A DNA stretch of 64,000 nt. It comes from Bradyrhizobium sp. AUGA SZCCT0158 (GTDB taxonomy: Bacteria; Pseudomonadota; Alphaproteobacteria; Rhizobiales; Xanthobacteraceae). The notes below the pieces were generated by a model, which did not search any database, was not told the origin of the DNA, and worked only from the letters and a program-made list of their open reading frames with translations. Position numbers and translations under genes: made by a program. Location: NCBI RefSeq assembly GCF_018130065.1, contig NZ_JAFCME010000014.1, forward strand, positions 124,001-188,000, written 5' to 3'. Shown here piece after piece: positions 50,410-58,161 of this stretch; position 1 is the stretch's first letter, and each line of letters begins with the position of its first letter.

Positions 50410-51762
50410 CTACGACAGCCGCATGTCCAGCAGCCGCCGACCTTCGGTCTTGAGCAGTTTCTTCACCGCGCTGGAAGCGGCGATCTCGCCCTGGTTGGCG
50501 TAGGCTTCGTGGTTCTTTTCGATGTCGTCGAGCCGGTAGAGGTAATTGACCATGATGCCGGCGGACTCGCGAACGCCCTTCGGCGAGAGATCGCCGAGCC
50601 AGTCGATCCGCTCCAGCCGTGCGCCGTTGCCGATATGGAAGCGCGCCACCGAATCGATCAGCCGGCCCTTTGAGGTGCGGGCTTTGAGGAAATAATGCGC
50701 GGCCAACGGCTCGAGCACCGCGCGCAGTTGCGTGGTGGTCTCTGCGTTCTCGAACCAGTCCGGCTGGTTGAGCTTTTCCAGCAGCGTCCGTTCCTCGTCC
50801 GACAAGGGAACGTCGTCGGCTTCCTTCAGCCATTGCATGAAGCCCGGCACCGGCGACAGCGTCACGAAGGTGTCGAGCTTCGGCAATTCGCGCCGCAATT
50901 CCTCGACCACCTGCTTGATCAGGAAGCTGCCGAACGAGATGCCGCCAAGCCCCTTCTGGGTGTTCGAAATCGAATAGAACACCGCGGTACGGGCGCGGTC
51001 GATCGCCACCGGCTGGCGCTCGGCGGCGAGCAATGGCGCGATCGCGGTCGGGATCGTTTCGGTCAGCGCGACCTCGACGAAGATCAGCGGCTCGTCGGTC
51101 AGTTGCGGATGGAAGAACGCGTAGCAGCGGCGGTCGATCGGGTCGATGCGGCGGCGCAGATCGTTCCAGTCGTGGATTTCATGCACTGCTTCATAACGGA
51201 TGATCTGTTCCAGAATATTCGCTGGCGTCGACCAGTCAATCCTGCGCAGCACGAGAAATCCCCTGTTGAACCAAGAAGACAGCAGATGCACCACGTCGCG
51301 GTCCAGCGCTGCCAGATCCTTGTTGCCCTTCATGAGCGAAAGCAGATCGGCGCGCATCGCCACCAGATCGCTGGTGCCGCCCGGCGCGCGGTTGAGCCGG
51401 CGCACCAGTTCCTGGCGCCGTGGCTCGGAAGCAAAATGAAGATCGCTGGCATCGGCGTCGCTCGGCTGCGCGCGCCAGCTCTCGATCGCCCGCGAAAGCC
51501 GCTCGCGGTCGGGACCGTAGTCGCGGGCGAGGGCGGCAAAGAACGAAAGCCGGCCGGCTGTGTCGAGGTCATGGTAGCGGTCGAGCACTTCGCGGGCCAT
51601 CGCGGTGCCCGAAGCCTCGCCGCGGCCCGACAGCAGCGCCTCGCACAGTTCAAGCAGTTCGGAGGCGTCTTCCTTGGTATCCGAAGATCCGCCGCGCCGA
51701 AGCAGGGTGCGGCCGCGTTCGGAAATCGTCGAAAGCAGGTCGGAGAAGAAGGCGTTGGCCAT
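50410..51762 (-). CDS. Malonyl-CoA decarboxylase
   Basis: Decarboxylates malonyl-CoA to acetyl-CoA. The 450-residue protein has the helical N-terminal domain (about 1-170) and the GNAT-like catalytic domain, with IFVEVALTETIPTAIAPLL near residue 230, the catalytic-site regions YSISNTQKGLGGISFGSFL near 268 and SVARFHIGNGARLERIDWLG near 385. No malonyl-CoA synthetase (matB) or malonate transporter lies next to it. Full length; the ATG at 51762 is used. Confidence 0.93.
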   Translation of the reverse strand: MANAFFSDLLSTISERGRTLLRRGGSSDTKEDASELLELCEALLSGRGEASGTAMAREVLDRYHDLDTAGRLSFFAALARDYGPDRERLSRAIESWRAQPSDADASDLHFASEPRRQELVRRLNRAPGGTSDLVAMRADLLSLMKGNKDLAALDRDVVHLLSSWFNRGFLVLRRIDWSTPANILEQIIRYEAVHEIHDWNDLRRRIDPIDRRCYAFFHPQLTDEPLIFVEVALTETIPTAIAPLLAAERQPVAIDRARTAVFYSISNTQKGLGGISFGSFLIKQVVEELRRELPKLDTFVTLSPVPGFMQWLKEADDVPLSDEERTLLEKLNQPDWFENAETTTQLRAVLEPLAAHYFLKARTSKGRLIDSVARFHIGNGARLERIDWLGDLSPKGVRESAGIMVNYLYRLDDIEKNHEAYANQGEIAASSAVKKLLKTEGRRLLDMRLS

Positions 51763-51871
51763 GGGCTAAGTCGATTCCGGTGGTGATGCCGAACCTTATA
51801 TCGAATCTAGGGCGCGGCCGATCTTATTCAAGCGCATGGATCGTACGGAAATATGTCATGTCTCCCAGTAT

Positions 51872-51998
51872 GTCATGGCCGGGCATAGCCGTCCGAAGGA
51901 CGGCGTCGCTTCCGCTTGCCTATGACCCGGCCATCCATCTCCATGGAAGGAGGCTTTTTTCAAGAATGATGGATACGCGGGTCAAGCCCGCGTATGAC
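51872..51998. repeat. Composite extragenic inverted repeat
   Basis: GTCATGGCCGGGCATAGCCG at 51872 is mirrored by the segment ending TATGACCCGGCCATCC near 51936; a second stem, ATACGCGGGTCAAGCCCGCG, follows and ends at CGTATGACG near 51998. It is related to the element at 59926-60013 in its GTCATGGCCGGGC end. Confidence 0.75.
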
Positions 51999-52007
51999 GA
52001 ATCTCGT

Positions 52008-52817
52008 TTAACCCTTCTCAGCGAACTCCGTCGGGGTCTTGCCGGTAACCTGCCGGAATGCATGGGAAAACGCCGGGACGCTGGCATAGCCGAGGTCGGA
52101 AGCCAGTTGCTTGACCGAGACGTTGGCGTCGGTGGAGAGTTTTTCGATCGCAGCCGCGACACGGGCGCGCTGGCACCAGCTCTTGAAGCTGAGCTGCGTC
52201 TCGGCCGAGAACAGCCGCGACAGCGTCCGCGCCGAGGTGCCGACCTCGCGCGCCAGCGTTTCGATCTCATGGTCGCCGGTCGGATCCGACAGCACGATGT
52301 CGGCGGCGCGCCGGCAGCGCGGCTCGTGCGGTAGCGGGATGAAGGTCGCGGAATCTTCCGCCTGGTGCAGTTCCAGCATTGCGAGTTTGAGCAGCAGGCC
52401 GGTGCGCTCGGCCGTGGTGTGCTCGTCGAACAGCGCCAGGATTGCCTGATGCAACAGCGGCGACACCCGGACCACGAATTCCGAGCTGAGGCTCTCGCTG
52501 CGTTCCTCGCGAGCCAGCCAGTCGAGGTCGAAATACAGGGTGCGCATTTCGATGTCGGCGAGCACGTCGATGGCATGCGCCAGCCGCGCCGGCACCCAGA
52601 CCGCGCGGTCGGGCGGCACCAGCCAGCGGCCCTTCGGGGTGGTGACCTGCATGGTGCCCCGGGCGGCGTACACCAGCTGCGCCTCGCGGTGCATGTGGGT
52701 GTCGATCCGGAAGCCCTTTTTGTAGTTGTTGGCGATCATGTGGATGCCGTCGCCGGTCGAGATGCGGCGCCCGATAATGGCGGCGATTGGCTTTTCGGCG
52801 ATATTCATTGGCGACAT
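52008..52817 (-). CDS. AraC family transcriptional regulator
   Basis: A 269-residue regulator with an N-terminal cupin-type sensor (HMHREAQLVYAARGTMQVTT near residue 40) and a C-terminal pair of helix-turn-helix segments (EIETLAREVGTSARTLSRLF and KQLASDLGYASVPAFSHAFR, then GKTPTEF). It is divergent from the MFS transporter, 118 bp apart, which suggests that it controls that gene, as is common for this type of AraC protein. Ligand unknown. Confidence 0.92.
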   Translation of the reverse strand: MSPMNIAEKPIAAIIGRRISTGDGIHMIANNYKKGFRIDTHMHREAQLVYAARGTMQVTTPKGRWLVPPDRAVWVPARLAHAIDVLADIEMRTLYFDLDWLAREERSESLSSEFVVRVSPLLHQAILALFDEHTTAERTGLLLKLAMLELHQAEDSATFIPLPHEPRCRRAADIVLSDPTGDHEIETLAREVGTSARTLSRLFSAETQLSFKSWCQRARVAAAIEKLSTDANVSVKQLASDLGYASVPAFSHAFRQVTGKTPTEFAEKG

Positions 52818-52935
52818 CCCGTCAGGACAACTCCCTATAACCTATTTTGGAAAGTTGCGGGATTCGGGCCCAGGCCTCTGACCGGGGCCCGCCCGCCAAG
52901 AAACGCCCAACAAGCGCCAAGGACCGGACCAGACC

Positions 52936-54114
52936 ATGAACAGCCCCAGCCGGGTGATCGGCTTCGTCAACGCCGCCCATTTCATCGACCATTACGCGAT
53001 GCTGATCTTCGCCGCCGCGGTCATCATCATGGGGCCGGCATTCGGCATGGCCTATTCGGAGCTGTTGCCTTACGCCACCCCGGGCTTCGTCGCCTTTGGC
53101 GCGGGCTCGCTGATCACCGGCTGGCTCGGCGACCGCTGGAGCCGCCGCCACATGATGGTGATCTTCTTTGCCGGCATCGGCGCCTCGATGATCGCGGTCG
53201 GCTTCGTGCAGACCCCGCTGGAACTCGGCGCGGTGCTGCTCGCGATCGGCCTGTTCGCCTCGATCTATCACCCCGTCGGCACCGCCATGATCGTGTCCTA
53301 TGCCGACAAGCTCGGCCGCGAGATGGGGCTGAACGGGGTCTGGGGCAATCTCGGCGTGGCGTCGTCGGCGCTGGTCACCGGCGTGATCGGTCAATACCTC
53401 GGCTGGCGCTGGGCCTTCATCGTGCCGGGCGTCGTCACCATGCTGATCGGCGTGGCCTTCGCCATGATGGTCGTGCACGAGGATCGAACCGGCTCCAGGC
53501 AGGCGGCAGCCCAGGCGCGCATCGCCAAAGAGGACATGTGGCGGGTGATCCTGGCGCTGCTGATCGTCGTGATCGCGATCTCGACCACCTTCAACGCCGT
53601 CACCGTGGCGCTGCCCAAGCTGTTCGCGGAGCGGCTGGCCGACTTGACCGCGAGCCCGGCGCTGCTCGGCGTCATCGCGGCCGGCGTCTATGTGTTCGGC
53701 GCGATGACGCAATACACCATCGGCAAGCTGATCGACCATTATTCGCTGAAGACCGTGATGCTGCCGCTGTCGTTCCTGCTGGCGCCGTTCCTGTATTTCG
53801 CGGCGACGCTGTCGAACCTGCCGCTGATCATCGCCTCGATCGGCATCGTCATGGGCGCGTTCGGCCAGGTCACGGTGAATGACGCCATGGTCGGCAAGTA
53901 CACCACCGATGAATGGCGCTCGCGGGCTTACTCCGTGCGCTACTTCATCGGCTTCACGGCGGCGGGCGCTTCCGTCGGGCTGGTGGCGTGGCTGTACGAG
54001 AAGGGCGGCTTCGTCACCATGCTGCAGGCGTTTGGCGCGCTGTGCCTCCTGGTGATCGTCGCCGCCATCATCCTGCCGCAGGAAATCAAGGTGCCGGCGG
54101 CGCGGACGAATTGA
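52936..54114 (+). CDS. MFS transporter
   Basis: A 392-residue major facilitator with twelve predicted membrane segments. The conserved loop 2-3 region SLITGWLGDRWSRRHMM near residue 60 matches the MFS A-motif, and FASIYHPVGTAMIVSYAD near 115 is typical of the fosmidomycin-resistance/Fsr-like subgroup. The divergent AraC gene probably regulates it. The substrate cannot be predicted; efflux of a small organic molecule is likely from the subgroup. Confidence 0.88.
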   Translation: MNSPSRVIGFVNAAHFIDHYAMLIFAAAVIIMGPAFGMAYSELLPYATPGFVAFGAGSLITGWLGDRWSRRHMMVIFFAGIGASMIAVGFVQTPLELGAVLLAIGLFASIYHPVGTAMIVSYADKLGREMGLNGVWGNLGVASSALVTGVIGQYLGWRWAFIVPGVVTMLIGVAFAMMVVHEDRTGSRQAAAQARIAKEDMWRVILALLIVVIAISTTFNAVTVALPKLFAERLADLTASPALLGVIAAGVYVFGAMTQYTIGKLIDHYSLKTVMLPLSFLLAPFLYFAATLSNLPLIIASIGIVMGAFGQVTVNDAMVGKYTTDEWRSRAYSVRYFIGFTAAGASVGLVAWLYEKGGFVTMLQAFGALCLLVIVAAIILPQEIKVPAARTN

Positions 54115-54133
54115 TCGCCTCTGAGTTCGGCCA

Positions 54134-55750
54134 TCAGTTGGCTAGCGCCTTGCCGATGATATCAGAGCTCTTCTCGGCGACCATGATCGTCGCCGGGTGA
54201 ATGTTCGGCGAGGGCATCGCCGGCATGATGGACGCGTCGACGACCCTTAGACCGTCGATGCCGCGAACGCGGAGCTGGCTGTCGACGACGGCGCCGTCGT
54301 CCTCGCCCATCCGGCAGGTGCCGCAGGGATGATAGACGGTCGAGCCGACGTTCCTGATATAATCGGCGGCCTGTTCGTCGTTCGTAACTTCCGGACCGGG
54401 CCTGATCTGTTCGACCACCAGCGATCGGAAAGGCTCTGTCGCGACGATTTGCCGGGCAATGCGAAAGCCCGCCAGCATGATGCGCATATCATCAGGGTCG
54501 GTCATATAGTTGGCGCGGATGTGCGGCGGCGTGCGGCCCTCCGCGTCGCGCAACGTAATTTCACCGCGGCTCTTCGGCCGGCAGACGCTGAAGATGAAGG
54601 TAAAGCCCGGCCAGCGATGCAGGCCGTGCCTGAACCCATCCGTCGAAAAATTGAGGCACTGGTACTGGATGTCAGGCACCGGTTCGGAGGGATCTGATTT
54701 CGCAAACAGCGTCGCTTCGGTCGCGCCGACCGAGAGCTGTCCGGATCCCCTGAGCAGCCATTCGAGTGCGAGCTTGACCGATTTGGCCGGGCTCATCACG
54801 GCTTCGTTCAAGGTATCGGTCGCGTTGGTCTTGAATGTGAAGTTCGACTGATAATGGTCCTGCAGATTCTTGCCGACGCCGGGCAGGTCGCATTTCACGT
54901 CGATGCCAAGCTTTGCCAGTTCTGCGGCCGGGCCAATGCCGGAGGCGAGCAACAGCACCGGAGAATTGATCGCGCCGCTTGAGACGATGAGCTCGCGCCG
55001 CGCCCCGATGCGCTGGATCTGGCCGTCGCGTTCGACCTCCACGCCGATGGCGCGGCTTGCCTCGAGCAGGATGCGGCGGACGCGGGTCTTCGTCATCAGT
55101 TCGAGATTTTTGCGGGCCAGGTTCGGCTTGAGATATCCGACCGCTGTCGAGCGGCGCCAGCCATTGTGGACGTTGAGCGGGGCGAAGCCGACGCCGTCAA
55201 TGCGCTCGCCGTTGAAATCGGGGTTGCGCTGATATTGCAGGCGCTCGCAGGCCTCGACGAATGCCTTCGCCGCCGTCGAAGGGCGTTTGATGTTCGACAC
55301 CGTCATCGGACCGCCGGTGCCGCGCCATTCGTTGGCGCCATCAACGCTGTGTTCCATTCGCTTGAAATAGGGCAGCACGTCCTTGTAGCCCCAGCCACGC
55401 GCACCGAGGCGCTGCCATTCGTCGTAGTCGCTGGGCGCGCCGCGCAGGAAGACCAGGCCGTTGATGGAGCCGGAGCCACCCAAGACCTTGCCGCGCGGCC
55501 AGATCACGGTTCGGCCGCCCAGACCCGGTTCGGGTTCGGTTTCGTAACCCCAGTTCATCTTCGGGTTCGGGACCAGTTTGCCGAACCCCATCGGAATGTG
55601 AATCCAGGGATTGCGATCGCGTCCGCCGGCCTCGATGACGCAAAGCGACACGTTTGGATTTTCCGTCAGCCGTGCCGACAGCACGCAGCCGGCGGAGCCG
55701 CCGCCCACCACGACGACATCGAATTCCGCATCAAAACCGGATTTACCCAT
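54134..55750 (-). CDS. GMC family oxidoreductase (choline/alcohol dehydrogenase type)
   Basis: A 538-residue FAD-dependent GMC enzyme. The ADP-binding fold FDVVVVGGGSAGCVLSARL is near residue 8, GMC signature 1 lies around GKVLGGSGSINGLVFLRG, and signature 2 is SSGAINSPVLLLASGIGP. The catalytic His lies in STVYHPCGTCRMG with a second conserved residue in SPNIHPATIM. The ATG at 55750 (MGKSGFDAE) gives the usual GMC length; an alternative start at 55828 adds 26 residues without a better ribosome-binding site. Convergent with the MFS gene. Substrate unknown. Confidence 0.9.
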   Translation of the reverse strand: MGKSGFDAEFDVVVVGGGSAGCVLSARLTENPNVSLCVIEAGGRDRNPWIHIPMGFGKLVPNPKMNWGYETEPEPGLGGRTVIWPRGKVLGGSGSINGLVFLRGAPSDYDEWQRLGARGWGYKDVLPYFKRMEHSVDGANEWRGTGGPMTVSNIKRPSTAAKAFVEACERLQYQRNPDFNGERIDGVGFAPLNVHNGWRRSTAVGYLKPNLARKNLELMTKTRVRRILLEASRAIGVEVERDGQIQRIGARRELIVSSGAINSPVLLLASGIGPAAELAKLGIDVKCDLPGVGKNLQDHYQSNFTFKTNATDTLNEAVMSPAKSVKLALEWLLRGSGQLSVGATEATLFAKSDPSEPVPDIQYQCLNFSTDGFRHGLHRWPGFTFIFSVCRPKSRGEITLRDAEGRTPPHIRANYMTDPDDMRIMLAGFRIARQIVATEPFRSLVVEQIRPGPEVTNDEQAADYIRNVGSTVYHPCGTCRMGEDDGAVVDSQLRVRGIDGLRVVDASIMPAMPSPNIHPATIMVAEKSSDIIGKALAN

Positions 55751-55927
55751 CAAAACGTTTCGCTCCCGATCTGCTTTTGCGGCAGACGATAGTGGCCTGC
55801 AGATGGTCTGGATAGGGCTTTGCGTCATATGCGGCGTGCATGGCGGGTCGCTGTACGCCCGATCGTCGCTGAGCTAAAAGCAAACTTCCAGAATTGACCG
55901 GGCGAAGACCCGGCGTGGAGGAAAGCT

Positions 55928-56725
55928 ATGTCCCATCAATTGCCGCGACTTGCCGGCCTCGTCCTAGGAGCCATGATGATAGCGATGCCGGCAAATGCCG
56001 ATGCCCTGAAAGATGAAATCGCACCGACCGGCAAGCTGCGGGTGGCGATTGCGATCAGCCCGGCGGGCGGCGCGTTCTGGTCGACCAAAACCGAATCCGG
56101 CTATGCTGGCGTTCCGGTCGATCTCGGCAAGGCGATGGCCGCGCAGCTCGGCGTTCCCGTCGAATATGTCGTGCACCAGAATTCCGGCCAGATCGTCGAC
56201 GCCGCGTCGAAGGGCACCTGGGACGTCACCTTCCTGCCGAAGGATCCGGAGCGCGAAGGCAAGATGTCGTTCGGGCCGATCTATGAGGTCGCGGACGCCA
56301 CCTACATCGTCAAGCCTGGCTCGACGGTGACCAATTTTGCGACCCTCGATCAACCCGGCGTCAAAATCGCCGCCGTCAACAACACCACGACCATGCGCGG
56401 CGCGATGGCGCATCTGAAGAATGCCAAGGTCACCGGCTATCAGACCTTTGACGAAATCGCCGGCCTGCTCGCCAAGGGAGAGATCGATGCCTTCGCGTTG
56501 TCGCGTGAAACGCTCAACGCCATGGCCAAGAAGATTCAGGGCACGCGGGTGCTCGACGAAACCTTCAAGCAGACGGTGACCGCGGTCGCGGTGCCGCTCA
56601 ATCATCCGCAGGCGCACGCGTTTGCGGTCAAGTTCCTGACCGAGTCGATCTCGAACGGCACGCTGCGCAAGGCCTATGACAATAACGGCCTGAAGGACTC
56701 GCCGATCAGAACGCAGACGAAGTGA
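55928..56725 (+). CDS. Amino-acid-type ABC transporter substrate-binding protein (orphan)
   Basis: A 265-residue periplasmic binding protein (PBP type 2, SBP family 3) with a signal peptide (LPRLAGLVLGAMMIAMPANA). The mature chain shows LRVAIAISPAGGAFW, GVPVDLGKAMAAQLGVPVEY, GTWDVTFLPKDPER and later GLLAKGEIDAFALSRE, the usual family pattern. GGAGG precedes the ATG. No permease or ATPase gene lies beside it, so it is an orphan, perhaps working with a distant transporter or in signalling. Confidence 0.88.
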   Translation: MSHQLPRLAGLVLGAMMIAMPANADALKDEIAPTGKLRVAIAISPAGGAFWSTKTESGYAGVPVDLGKAMAAQLGVPVEYVVHQNSGQIVDAASKGTWDVTFLPKDPEREGKMSFGPIYEVADATYIVKPGSTVTNFATLDQPGVKIAAVNNTTTMRGAMAHLKNAKVTGYQTFDEIAGLLAKGEIDAFALSRETLNAMAKKIQGTRVLDETFKQTVTAVAVPLNHPQAHAFAVKFLTESISNGTLRKAYDNNGLKDSPIRTQTK

Positions 56726-56754
56726 GCTGGTAGAGCGTTAGATCTCACTGCTTC

Positions 56755-56807
56755 CACGAGCACGCAAGCGCTCCCTCTCCCGCGCTTGCGGGGGAGGACT
56801 GCTCGTG
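56755..56807. repeat. Nested inverted repeat after the binding-protein gene
   Basis: CACGAGCA (56755-56762) pairs with TGCTCGTG (56800-56807), and CGCAAGCGC (56763-56771) with GCGCTTGCG (56782-56790). It follows the binding-protein stop by about 30 bp and could end its transcript, though no T-tract follows. Confidence 0.6.
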
Positions 56808-56834
56808 TGAGAATGTCGAGCCCTGCGCTACATC

Positions 56835-56848
56835 TGTGCAACTGCACA
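56835..56848. promoter_or_regulatory. 14-bp palindrome upstream of the sigma-54 promoter
   Basis: TGTGCA-AC-TGCACA, about 128 bp upstream of the inferred start of the formate/nitrite transporter transcript, a usual enhancer distance for a sigma-54 activator. Half-site orientation is opposite to the NtrC consensus, so no activator can be named. Confidence 0.3.
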
Positions 56849-56942
56849 AATACAAGGCATGAGACCCATGCCCCCGGGTGCGCTCCGGGGCGATTAATCC
56901 TGTAAATCACGGGGCTTTTGCCACTTCCGCGCCAGCGCCCTG

Positions 56943-56962
56943 TTGGCACATCGATTGCTTAA
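56943..56962 (+). promoter_or_regulatory. Sigma-54 promoter upstream of the formate/nitrite transporter
   Basis: TTGGCACA-TCGA-TTGCTT agrees with the consensus YTGGCACG-N4-TTGCW at all but one position and has exact GG-GC spacing. Transcription would begin near 56970. This is the best sigma-54 match seen in the window. Confidence 0.7.
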
Positions 56963-56970
56963 ATACATCT

Positions 56971-57252
56971 CAGTCAATGACGACTGCCGTCCTACGGATT
57001 GCCAAAGCCAGTGTTGGCCAAGGCGCAGGGATCAAGCGACCTCGTTGAGGCGTTTGGAGCAGTCATCGGGACCACTCCACAAACATCTCTGTCTCCAATC
57101 ATCAAGCGCGAGCGTAACCCGCGGCGCCCGACAGAAGCGTATTGCTTCTGCTGTGGTTGCGGCATGCGCGCGCGAGGACGGCTCGCCACACCTCACATTG
57201 GGCCACAAGCTGCCGGCGCCCAGTTGAATTTTTGCGAACAGGGGGAACTGCA
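56971..57252 (+). other. Long 5' leader of the formate/nitrite transporter
   Basis: About 280 nt lie between the inferred transcription start and the ATG. No convincing gene is present. Hairpins visible in the plus sense include CAGAAGC-GTATT-GCTTCTG at 57132-57150 and the small CCTC-GTT-GAGG at 57040-57050. A leader of this length may host RNA-level control. Confidence 0.45.
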
Positions 57253-58104
57253 ATGGCCTATCTCGTGCCTTCGGAATTCGTGACCAAGATGGTCGATGCC
57301 GGGGAATCCAAAATCTTCATGTCGGCTCGGGACACCGTGATTCGCGCCTATATGGCCGGCGCCATCCTGACGCTGGCGGCGTGGTTCGCCGTCACGATGG
57401 GCGTCAATACCGGCCAGCCGATCATCGGGGCGCTCCTGTTTCCGGTCGGCTTCTGCATGCTCTATCTGTTCGGATTCGACCTCTTGACCGGCGTATTCGT
57501 GCTGTGTCCGCTGGCGCTGATCGACAAGCGTCCGGGCGTGACGCTCGGCGGTGTGCTGCGCAACTGGGGTCTGGTGTTCATCGGCAATTTCGGCGGAGCT
57601 TTCACTGTCGCGGTGATGGCGGCAATCGTCTGTACGTTTGGGTTCTCCACGCCGCCCGACAAGGTCGGCGTCGCGCTCGGCCATATCGGTGAGGGCCGCA
57701 CCGTGGGCTACGCGGAGCACGGCCTCAACGGCATGCTGACGCTGTTTGTTCGCGGCATGCTCTGCAACTGGATGGTATCGGCCGGCGTCGTCGGCGCGAT
57801 GATCTCGACCACGGTCAGCGGCAAAGTGATCGCGATGTGGATGCCGATCATGCTGTTCTTTGCCATGACCTTCGAGCATTCGATCGTGAACATGTTCCTG
57901 TTTCCCGCCGGCCTGCTGCTCGGCGGCAAGTTCACGATCATGGACTACCTGATCTGGAACGAGATCCCGACCGTGGTCGGCAACCTCGTCGGCGGTCTCG
58001 CCTTCACCGGCCTGACGCTCTACACCACCCACGTCAAGACCGCGCCGAAGCGCGCAGTGGGGTTGACCGAGCAGGCCTCGTCGGCGCGTTCACGCGCGTC
58101 TTAG
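57253..58104 (+). CDS. Formate/nitrite transporter family protein
   Basis: A 283-residue FNT channel with six predicted membrane segments (MAGAILTLAAWFAVTMG, LLFPVGFCMLYLFGFDLLTG, etc.). The FNT signature follows the pattern FDLLTGVFVL after helix 2 and GNFGGAFTVAVMAA after helix 3, with NWMVSAGVVGAM and the histidine-bearing MTFEHSIVNMFLFPAGLLLG later. The start MAYLVPSEFV at 57253 has GGGGGA upstream. It precedes a PP2C-kinase gene; similar transporter and kinase pairs occur in nitrate-assimilation loci of other proteobacteria, which favours nitrite as substrate. Confidence 0.9.
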   Translation: MAYLVPSEFVTKMVDAGESKIFMSARDTVIRAYMAGAILTLAAWFAVTMGVNTGQPIIGALLFPVGFCMLYLFGFDLLTGVFVLCPLALIDKRPGVTLGGVLRNWGLVFIGNFGGAFTVAVMAAIVCTFGFSTPPDKVGVALGHIGEGRTVGYAEHGLNGMLTLFVRGMLCNWMVSAGVVGAMISTTVSGKVIAMWMPIMLFFAMTFEHSIVNMFLFPAGLLLGGKFTIMDYLIWNEIPTVVGNLVGGLAFTGLTLYTTHVKTAPKRAVGLTEQASSARSRAS

Positions 58105-58113
58105 ACACGCAAT

Positions 58114-58141
58114 GGGTCTCAACTCTCAGGGGTTGAGACCC
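58114..58141 (+). terminator. Hairpin between transporter and kinase genes
   Basis: GGGTCTCAAC (58114-58123) pairs perfectly with GTTGAGACCC (58132-58141) around an 8-nt loop. There is no T-tract (CCATTCCTTT follows), so it may be a processing or attenuation hairpin that lowers kinase expression rather than a terminator. Confidence 0.5.
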
Positions 58142-58161
58142 CCATTCCTTTCACGGACTCG

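Noticed and set aside
56835..56848. NtrC-binding site
   Set aside because: The palindrome has GTGC before GCAC, the reverse of the NtrC half-site order and with too short a spacer; kept only as an unnamed palindrome.
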